Below, piece by piece: positions 1-6,161 of a stretch of DNA of 7,169 nt. The first letter of the stretch is position 1. Each line of letters begins with the position of its first letter. The DNA lies in assembly GCA_002325785.1 (NCBI GenBank), contig DCSU01000105.1, positions 62,113-69,281 of the forward strand, in the 5' to 3' direction. Below the pieces are notes generated by a model. It saw nothing but the letters and a program-made list of their open reading frames with translations. It searched no databases and was not told the DNA's origin. Origin of the DNA: Bacteroidales bacterium UBA1458 (GTDB taxonomy: Bacteria; Bacteroidota; Bacteroidia; Bacteroidales; VadinHA17). The translations under genes and the position numbers were made by a program.

Positions 1-49
1 GGACTCTCCGGCAAAAACTCCGTGTTCTCTCCGGCGGATCTCCCGGTTC

Positions 50-823
50 TTACCTGTTTGCCGACACCCAGCCGGTAAGTTCTACGTACTGTTCCACAGA
101 GAGCTGTTCGGCCCTCATTGAGAGATATGGCATATCACCGGCATCTGCCCGGATCATCATCCTGAGCGGATTGCGAATCATCTTGCGGCGCTGGTTGAAG
201 CATCGCTTTACAACGCTGACAAACAGATCCTCATCACAGTCGAGCCTCTCCCGTTCGTTGCGTGTCAGTCGTATCACTGCCGACTTCACCTTCGGAGGCG
301 GGGAGAAGACATTTTCATTCACCGTAAAGAGGTATTCAATATCATACCAGGCCCTCAGAAGGACGCTCAGAATGCCATAGACCCGACTGCCGGGGGCTGA
401 GCATATGCGTTCCGCCACCTCCTTCTGCAACATGCATACCACCTCCGTCACCCTGTCGCGGTTCTCAAGCACCATGAAAAATATCTGGCTGGAAATATTA
501 TATGGAAAATTGCCTATCACGGCTATCCTTCCACCCAATGGCCCGAGGTCAAGCACCAGGAAATCACCCTCAATGATCTCATCGATTCCCGATACATTTT
601 CACGGAGAAAGGCTACAGACTCGGTATCTATCTCCACCACCCTTAGCGATGGAAACTTCCTTTCCGCAAGGTACTGTGTGAGAACTCCCATACCCGGGCC
701 CACCTCAATGACAGTGTCACAGCCGTCAGCCCTGAGTGCGTCGACAATGGCAGCGGCTATCCTCTTGTCTTTCAGGAAATGCTGGCCAAGATGCTTCTTG
801 GCTCTTACTTTAACAGCTCCCAT
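50..823 (-). CDS. rsmA: 16S rRNA (adenine(1518)-N6/adenine(1519)-N6)-dimethyltransferase RsmA/KsgA
   Basis: This enzyme dimethylates two adjacent adenines in the helix 45 loop of 16S rRNA, using S-adenosylmethionine, late in small-subunit assembly in the cytoplasm. The 257-residue product is full length for the family. It shows the N-terminal KKHLGQHFL signature (residues 9-17), SAM-binding motif I EVGPGMG (40-46), the acidic VVEID strand (62-66), EGDF (85-88), the catalytic NFPYNIS motif (105-111), FSPPPKVKSAV (173-183) and the C-terminal FNQRRKMIRN helix (209-218). The ATG at 823 puts the usual short leader before LGQHF, so I accept it even though it lies inside the preceding transporter gene. 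The two genes overlap by 19 bp in different frames, which suggests one transcript and possible translational coupling. No strong Shine-Dalgarno is seen, since the bases before the ATG read GGTGCCTCC. The role is certain at family level. Confidence 0.97.
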   Translation of the reverse strand: MGAVKVRAKKHLGQHFLKDKRIAAAIVDALRADGCDTVIEVGPGMGVLTQYLAERKFPSLRVVEIDTESVAFLRENVSGIDEIIEGDFLVLDLGPLGGRIAVIGNFPYNISSQIFFMVLENRDRVTEVVCMLQKEVAERICSAPGSRVYGILSVLLRAWYDIEYLFTVNENVFSPPPKVKSAVIRLTRNERERLDCDEDLFVSVVKRCFNQRRKMIRNPLRMMIRADAGDMPYLSMRAEQLSVEQYVELTGWVSANR

Positions 824-3800
824 GGAGGCACCAGTCTGTCAGATCCGAATCCCGGTATGTGCACCCTCTCCAGAAGGTTCAACAGTCGCTTCAGGAGATT
901 GAAATAGAGCGTCACGAACAGGAAAATATTCATGAGCCATATAATGATCATATTAAACCAGATGGTGCTGATTTTCAAACTTCCTATCATCTTGAATGGA
1001 GCATAGAAGTGGGCTCTGCCTGCGCGTGATCCTGGCGTCATGAGAACGGGATCAGCCTTCTGTATGAGCCGGTCTTCTGTCTCGTAGATTTTCTTCTGCA
1101 CGGTGCGGTTCAGTACCATATCAGCAAGGTCATTGTTGTGCGAAGCAGTGCGTAGCCGCACCAGCTCTTCCTGGCCCGATTTGCGCACGAGGCTGTCGGT
1201 TATCCGGTCCTTGACCGCGGAATATTCAAGATACTTTGAACGAATACTTTTTTGTAACGAGTCAAGGAAGTCATTTACTATATGTGAGGCATCAGAATTG
1301 AACGGATACCTGTCTATCACCCTGATGGCAGGCCAGGGATCAATGCCAGCCTCACGGCTTAGCTCGCTGATGTGAAACTTCAGTTTTATGAGATTGCTTT
1401 CATAAATATCGGCATATTCTGGCTTGCCTGATGTAAACGCACATTCATTACTTTTCTTCTTCAGCTCGGGAATGAGAAATGACGACTGCCAGTCATACTG
1501 GCTGATCATCATCTCCGTCTCGAAGAAGGGTTTCATATATTTGTTTGCCCTGTGCTGCTCAACAGCCATGGCCTCGTATGCCCACCGTATTGTCATGACA
1601 TCGCCAATGACCGGGACATAAATTTTTCTGGTAAGCGAATGGTGCAGGTCATCAAACCTTACCATCGCCCCGCCCAGAAGCAGCTGGGGGACAAGTACAA
1701 GGGGTATGAGGATATAGATGCTTATTACAGTTTTCATACCGGCGGAGATATTCAGTCCTACCATGTTCCCGAAGCAGGAGGTAGTAAAAAGTATCAGCCA
1801 GTGTCTCCACATCATCCCTTCCACCTCAAGGATATGGTGTGAGATGAGAACATACATCAGTATCTGAACAGCGGAGAGTCCGAAGAGAAAGCTGATCTTC
1901 GAAAAGAGATAGCTTGAACGACTGATATTAAGGTATTTCTCCCTCTCAATTATCTTTCTGTCCTTGAATATCTCCTCGGCGCTCACCGTCAGCCCGAGGA
2001 AAAGAGCCACCACAACGCTCATAAAGAGAAAAACCGGGTAGCTCTTGTTGTCAGAAAAGAGGTAGGCACCGTTGGAGAGATATTTTGATACAAAGCCCAG
2101 TATGAAAGCCAGCAACGGGGGTTCCAGGAGGTTTATTACCAGGTACTGTTTGTCGGCATACTTTCTTACCAGGTTCCTCTTGATAAAAGTACGGACCTGT
2201 TTCACCCTCTCCGGGATCCTGAAGTTGCTTGCCGGCAGAGGTTTCATCTCAGGCCTGCCGTTGAGTGATGGTTCCATCTTCTGGCGGTAGCGGTGGTACC
2301 ACTCCACAGGTGATACCTGTCTCTCCTGTCCCTTTCTGCCATCCGGGTCAACCACCTTGGCCTCCACTATCTGGAGTATCTCGTCAGTCTCCACGTTGCC
2401 ACAGGTGGGGCATTCGCTCTCGGCAGCATTCGCCTGTGAGGTCTCAGTCTTGAAATAGACAATGGCATCTACGGGGTCACCGTCATATATCATATACCCG
2501 CCCCTGTCAAGCACCCATAGCCTGTCAAACATTTTGAGAATGTCCGATGAGGGCTGGTGGATAATGACGAAGACCAGCTTTCCGTTTATAGCTTGGTCTT
2601 TAAGGAGATCCATGACATTTTCGGAGTCATGTGACGCCAGTCCCGAGATAGGCTCATCAGCGAAGAGCACAGCCGGCTCGCGCATCAGCTCCAGACCGAT
2701 ATTCAGTCTCTTGCGCTGTCCGCCGCTTATCTTCTTGTTGAGGGGATCACCCACAAGCATGTCGCGGTATTCGAAGAGATCAAGCTCCTTAAGCACCGAG
2801 ATGACCACGTCATTGAGCTTATTCTCATCGTAATCGCCAAAGGTGAGCCGGGCATTGTAATAGAGGTTCTGGTATACCGTCAGCTCTTCTATCAAAAGGT
2901 CATCCTGAGGCACATATCCAATCAGGCCGTTAAGCTCTTCAGGATCATTGTGCAGGTCATACCCGTTAATATATACTGATCCGCTCTCCGGCTTCAGTTT
3001 CCCGTTGAGGATATTGAGCAGGGTGCTCTTTCCTACGCCGCTACCCCCCATGATGCCCACAAGATTACCGGACTTGACGCTGAAGCTCATCGGCTGTATA
3101 CCGTTGTCGGACCCCTTGAAGTGAAATTCTATGTTCTGCCCCTCAAAGAGTATGTCCTCGACAAAATTTGATCGGATGAACTTTCTGAAGATGGTAGTAT
3201 AATAGAGAGGAGCCATCCCCTGCCCCCTGATATTCACCCCGGGTTCAAGGAGGAACGGGCGCATGGGCACCACGTTGCGCCCCTTGAAATGAAGCGGGGC
3301 TTTACCCTCGTACATGAAAAGCATATGGCCTGTGCTACCGATAAAAAGCACGTAGATGGTACCCTTCAGTCCTCTTGATACCATATGATGCCATTCATGG
3401 TAATTGGCATACTTCGAAGCAGCCTCACCGATATTTTCCTCACCCTCTATGGAGAGGAAACTGTCAGGACTGATTTGATCATATCTCATCCCGAGCATGA
3501 AGGCGGAGGCATTGGTCTTCTCCTTGCCCGAGATGTTAAAGGTGCGTGCAACTATTTCCACAATAGACCACTCCTGATCGGAGATGGTGCCGTCTTCATA
3601 AACAAACTCCAGAAGCTGGAGAAAGACGATCATCCTCTCCTCAATGAAGAGCCCCTTCTTGATCTGTCTGCAGATATTGGTGATCTGAAAGGTGATCAGA
3701 GAGTTCTCGTCAGAGAGCTCCCCCTCTTCCACCGCCTTAAGCTCACGCTCATAGAAATAAAGATTGTTCTCATAAAGCTTGAAGTATTCCTCCTCAAGCT

Positions 3801-3927
3801 CCTGGTTGAGATACCTTCTGAGGTAACCGCGAAGGATCTTCTTGCCGCGTGATGTCACCCCTGCCGGGTTTACGGTAGAGATAATGGCAAAGATGTGTAT
3901 CAGTGCATGTAATACTGATTCCCTCAT
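805..3927 (-). CDS. Composite ABC transporter: TerB-like N-terminus, ABCG-type ATPase and ABC-2 type permease in one chain
   Basis: A 1040-residue fused half-transporter predicted in the inner membrane; its substrate is unknown. Domains in order: a helical N-terminus with a TerB-like stretch (about 93-140, containing YEDGTISDQEW at 110-120); a probably beta-rich unnamed module (about 170-260); and an ABC ATPase with Walker A GGSGVGKS (294-301), Q-loop Gln341, signature SGGQ (401-404), Walker B ending D424-E425, and His457. A linker carries CPTCGN (Cys506, Cys509). The permease has likely membrane segments near 596-618, 630-650, 673-700, 708-730, 732-756 and 986-1011, with a loop of about 230 residues before the last. 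ATPase-before-permease order and the DRKIIEREKYLN motif resemble ABCG/ABC-2 exporters. The D-loop reads SGLAS where ABCG proteins usually have SGLDS. I chose the ATG at 3927 because the longer frame starts at a TTG (3948) inside a terminator hairpin. rsmA follows and overlaps by 19 bp. Export is inferred from the fold class. Confidence 0.9.
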   Translation of the reverse strand: MRESVLHALIHIFAIISTVNPAGVTSRGKKILRGYLRRYLNQELEEEYFKLYENNLYFYERELKAVEEGELSDENSLITFQITNICRQIKKGLFIEERMIVFLQLLEFVYEDGTISDQEWSIVEIVARTFNISGKEKTNASAFMLGMRYDQISPDSFLSIEGEENIGEAASKYANYHEWHHMVSRGLKGTIYVLFIGSTGHMLFMYEGKAPLHFKGRNVVPMRPFLLEPGVNIRGQGMAPLYYTTIFRKFIRSNFVEDILFEGQNIEFHFKGSDNGIQPMSFSVKSGNLVGIMGGSGVGKSTLLNILNGKLKPESGSVYINGYDLHNDPEELNGLIGYVPQDDLLIEELTVYQNLYYNARLTFGDYDENKLNDVVISVLKELDLFEYRDMLVGDPLNKKISGGQRKRLNIGLELMREPAVLFADEPISGLASHDSENVMDLLKDQAINGKLVFVIIHQPSSDILKMFDRLWVLDRGGYMIYDGDPVDAIVYFKTETSQANAAESECPTCGNVETDEILQIVEAKVVDPDGRKGQERQVSPVEWYHRYRQKMEPSLNGRPEMKPLPASNFRIPERVKQVRTFIKRNLVRKYADKQYLVINLLEPPLLAFILGFVSKYLSNGAYLFSDNKSYPVFLFMSVVVALFLGLTVSAEEIFKDRKIIEREKYLNISRSSYLFSKISFLFGLSAVQILMYVLISHHILEVEGMMWRHWLILFTTSCFGNMVGLNISAGMKTVISIYILIPLVLVPQLLLGGAMVRFDDLHHSLTRKIYVPVIGDVMTIRWAYEAMAVEQHRANKYMKPFFETEMMISQYDWQSSFLIPELKKKSNECAFTSGKPEYADIYESNLIKLKFHISELSREAGIDPWPAIRVIDRYPFNSDASHIVNDFLDSLQKSIRSKYLEYSAVKDRITDSLVRKSGQEELVRLRTASHNNDLADMVLNRTVQKKIYETEDRLIQKADPVLMTPGSRAGRAHFYAPFKMIGSLKISTIWFNMIIIWLMNIFLFVTLYFNLLKRLLNLLERVHIPGFGSDRLVPPWELLK

Positions 3928-3933
3928 AACCTC

Positions 3934-3965
3934 AAAAAAAGACCGCAAGTTTTGTTTGCGGTCTT
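3934..3965 (-). terminator. Intrinsic (Rho-independent) terminator after the lipoprotein gene
   Basis: A perfect 10-bp inverted repeat (AAGACCGCAA at 3939-3948, TTGCGGTCTT at 3956-3965) encloses a 7-nt loop. On the minus strand it is followed by an uninterrupted T-run down to 3934. It begins 17 nt past the lipoprotein stop codon, so it should end that transcript. Its T-run stops only 6 nt before the transporter ATG at 3927. It therefore either separates the two genes or acts as a partial read-through point or attenuator in front of the transporter and rsmA. Confidence 0.9.
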
Positions 3966-3982
3966 ACAGTGTTTCTTTCTGT

Positions 3983-4804
3983 TTACTTAATAAGATCAGA
4001 CCTGACAGCAGTCACGGCCTTTTTCATAGCCTCAATGTCCTCAAATGTAAGGCTCGTACCAATTGTGGCATAAATTTCACGAACGGGCTGCAAGGCGGTA
4101 AGCATTCTGGAGACGAGAGGATCTTCAGTATGGGGTTTGGCCAGCTCCTCGAAGAGCTCAAACGACTTTTTCTGGTCGAGAAGAACCGTCTCAAAACCTG
4201 TGAGGTGTCCGCCTGACTCAGAGACAGCAAGGGTGAGATACATCCCCTCAACCCATGCGCCGCCAACCATCAGCAGGGCCAGGTTTGCCTGACCTGCATC
4301 AACCATGTATGCGTAGGTGCGGTCAAAAGCTCCGGTAAGAGTGGTAACCAGGGTGTCCCTGTTGTCAAAATTGGCCTTGATAACGTCATACAGAGATTCG
4401 TCATAAATCTTAGAGAGATTCTGCTCAAGGGCCAGAGTACGGATAGCCGAGAGAAAATCGATCACATCCTGCTGCATGTTATACAGGGTGGCATAACTGA
4501 GATCAGCACCGTAAATGCCGAGATTGACTGATCTGCTGTAGCTCTCAACATATTTACGGGCGCTGGCAGGCGGGTTCGTTGAACCGATTATGTAACCCAG
4601 GTCCATGTCAGTTAGCTTCTTGAGGACCTCGACAGAGGTGGGAAGAGGATATACATTCTCCTCAATTTTCTGCTCCAGGGCTTCAAGCTCAATCATGTTA
4701 ATCGCTTTCTGCTTTTTGGACTCACCCCTGTTCTTGCAGGAGTATGCACCGGCAACTGTCAGGATCATTACAGCAACCAGTATTTTCGTGAAATTCTTTT
4801 TCAT
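3983..4804 (-). CDS. Predicted lipoprotein of unknown function
   Basis: A 273-residue protein that I cannot assign to a named family. The N-terminus is a clear lipoprotein signal: a lysine-containing start (MKKNFTK), a hydrophobic core, then AYSC with the lipidated cysteine at residue 23. The next residues are charged (KNRGESKK), so a periplasmic or outer-membrane-anchored protein is expected. The mature part looks almost entirely alpha-helical and has no recognisable catalytic motif. The most motif-like stretches are NPPAS followed by ARKYVE, NLGIYGADLSYATLYN (YGAD at 98-101) and a glycine-rich GGAWVEG (181-187) within a hydrophobic helix. I recall similar uncharacterised proteins in Bacteroidota but cannot name a domain. 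The ATG at 4804 is chosen because it gives a complete signal peptide. It is co-oriented with the transporter but separated by a strong terminator. No good TAnnTTTG promoter was found directly upstream. Confidence 0.85.
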   Translation of the reverse strand: MKKNFTKILVAVMILTVAGAYSCKNRGESKKQKAINMIELEALEQKIEENVYPLPTSVEVLKKLTDMDLGYIIGSTNPPASARKYVESYSRSVNLGIYGADLSYATLYNMQQDVIDFLSAIRTLALEQNLSKIYDESLYDVIKANFDNRDTLVTTLTGAFDRTYAYMVDAGQANLALLMVGGAWVEGMYLTLAVSESGGHLTGFETVLLDQKKSFELFEELAKPHTEDPLVSRMLTALQPVREIYATIGTSLTFEDIEAMKKAVTAVRSDLIK

Positions 4805-4938
4805 AAACCTTCGTTTTGGTACTTGTATTTGATGGTAAAAATAAAACTTTTACGCATCAGAGGAAATAATATTTCAACAATAATTTATGTTCCTTAAGAA
4901 TCACTGAATTATACACTATAAACAGCACGAAAGTAAAG

Positions 4939-4968
4939 GTTGTTCATTGCCGAAATATGATATCTTTG
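4939..4968 (+). promoter_or_regulatory. Bacteroidota-type promoter for the C-S lyase and carA
   Basis: GTTG at 4939-4942 is followed after 18 bp by TATCTTTG (4961-4968). The latter is an exact match to the Bacteroidota -7 consensus TAnnTTTG, with the expected TTG near -33 at suitable spacing. Transcription should start around 4974-4976, giving a leader of about 20 nt before the ATG at 4995. The site lies in an AT-rich divergent intergenic region (4805-4994). The remainder of that region holds no convincing opposing promoter, operator palindrome or riboswitch that I can see. Confidence 0.75.
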
Positions 4969-4994
4969 CATCCCGGAACATTATTAAATTCCAT

Positions 4995-6161
4995 ATGTGG
5001 AACTTTGATGAGGTGATCAACCGGGAAAATTCCAGTTGCATCAAGTATGATTTTAGGGAGGAGGTTTTCGGAAGAGCTGATGTAATACCCATGTGGGTAG
5101 CCGACATGGATTTCCGGACACCAACCTTTATAACCGAAGCTCTGTCAGCAAGACTGGAACATGAGATACTCGGGTATTCATACAGGCCCGACGGGTATTT
5201 TTCTTCTCTGACAGGCTGGATTGCAGCGCGTCACGGATGGGATGTCAGGCGTGAGTGGATTGAATTCAGCCCGGGGGTGGTACCGGCGCTGAACATGTGC
5301 ACCCTGGCCTATACCGGTCCGGGTGATGAGATCATCATCCAGCCGCCGGTTTACACCCCCTTCCACGGAGCCGTCCTGGATCACGGCCGCAAGCTGGTGC
5401 ATAACAACCTGCTCGAGACTGATAACGGGTGGGTCATGGACCGTGAAGGCCTGCAGCGGCTTATCACCCCGGCAACAAAGATGCTCATCCTCTCCAACCC
5501 TCATAACCCGGTTGGAAGGGCTTGGACACGGGAGGAACTTATTGAGCTTGCGGAGATTTGTCACGATAAGAAGATAGTCATCCTCTCTGACGAAATACAC
5601 TCTGACCTCATCCTGCCGGGAAGCAGGCATATACCCCTGGCATCCGTCTCCGAAAAGGCCGCTGCCATTACTGTAACCTGCATGGCGCCAAGCAAGACAT
5701 TCAATCTGGCTGGTCTCTCCACATCGTCAATGATAATACCCGATCCGCTGCTCATGGAGAAATACCGCAGGACACTGGTAGGGCTTCACCTTCACCTGGG
5801 GAATATTTTCGGGAATGTGGCCTCGGAGGCAGCTTATACTCACGGCCAGGAGTGGCTTGATGAGCTGATGCAGTACGTGCAGGGCAACGTCGACCTGGTG
5901 GTTGATTTCTGCCATGAGCATCTTCCTCAGATAAAACCGGTGAGGCCGGAGGCTACCTATATGATATGGCTCGATTGCCGGGCGATGGGGCTCAGCGGAC
6001 AGCAGCTTCAGCAGTTCTTCGTGGATAAGGCCGGCGTGGGTATGAATGAGGGATCACGCTTTGGTCCGGGCGGGGAAGGATTCATGAGGATGAACCTGGC
6101 ATGCCCGCGGTCAGTGGTGAAGAAGGCCCTGAGACAGATAGAGAGCGCAATAAATTCATAG
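4995..6161 (+). CDS. patB: MalY/PatB-family PLP-dependent C-S beta-lyase (cystathionine beta-lyase-like aminotransferase fold)
   Basis: A fold-type I PLP enzyme. MalY/PatB members cleave C-S bonds in cystathionine or cysteine, releasing pyruvate, ammonia and a thiol in the cytoplasm. From the ATG at 4995 the product is 388 residues, close to MalY and PatB (about 390). Visible features are the N-terminal VIPMWVADMDF motif typical of this subgroup, PPVYTPF with Tyr120 placed to stack on PLP, NPHNPVGR (168-175), SDEIHSD with Asp199 facing the pyridine nitrogen, APSKTFNLAGL with Schiff-base Lys234, and FMRMNLACPR with Arg365 for the substrate carboxylate. The frame opens 16 codons earlier at a TTG (4947), but that codon precedes the predicted transcription start and overlaps the promoter, so I reject it. 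carA begins immediately after the stop codon, which points to one operon. The exact substrate cannot be read from sequence; automatic annotation may simply say aminotransferase class I/II. Confidence 0.9.
   Translation: MWNFDEVINRENSSCIKYDFREEVFGRADVIPMWVADMDFRTPTFITEALSARLEHEILGYSYRPDGYFSSLTGWIAARHGWDVRREWIEFSPGVVPALNMCTLAYTGPGDEIIIQPPVYTPFHGAVLDHGRKLVHNNLLETDNGWVMDREGLQRLITPATKMLILSNPHNPVGRAWTREELIELAEICHDKKIVILSDEIHSDLILPGSRHIPLASVSEKAAAITVTCMAPSKTFNLAGLSTSSMIIPDPLLMEKYRRTLVGLHLHLGNIFGNVASEAAYTHGQEWLDELMQYVQGNVDLVVDFCHEHLPQIKPVRPEATYMIWLDCRAMGLSGQQLQQFFVDKAGVGMNEGSRFGPGGEGFMRMNLACPRSVVKKALRQIESAINS

Noticed and set aside
4..35. 9-bp direct repeat CTCTCCGGC at 4-12 and 27-35, just beyond the rsmA stop
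   Set aside because: There are two short copies at the window edge with no flanking context. This could be chance or part of a gene outside the window, and no terminator-like hairpin with a T-run was found there.
3385..3852. 155-codon plus-strand open frame inside the transporter gene
   Set aside because: It is antisense to the N-terminal module of the transporter. It has no promoter or family signature and looks like a codon-bias shadow, as do the other short frames inside rsmA, the transporter, the lipoprotein and the lyase.
3928..3948. Seven-codon TTG extension of the transporter
   Set aside because: The TTG falls in the stem of the intrinsic terminator and the extension crosses its T-run. 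The ATG at 3927 is the better start.
4836..4843. TATTTTTA on the minus strand as a lipoprotein promoter
   Set aside because: It misses the final G of TAnnTTTG and has no TTG at the right distance upstream.
4861..4894. AGGAA ... TTCCT inverted repeat in the divergent intergenic region
   Set aside because: Only five bases match cleanly around a long AT-rich loop. That is too weak to call an operator or terminator.
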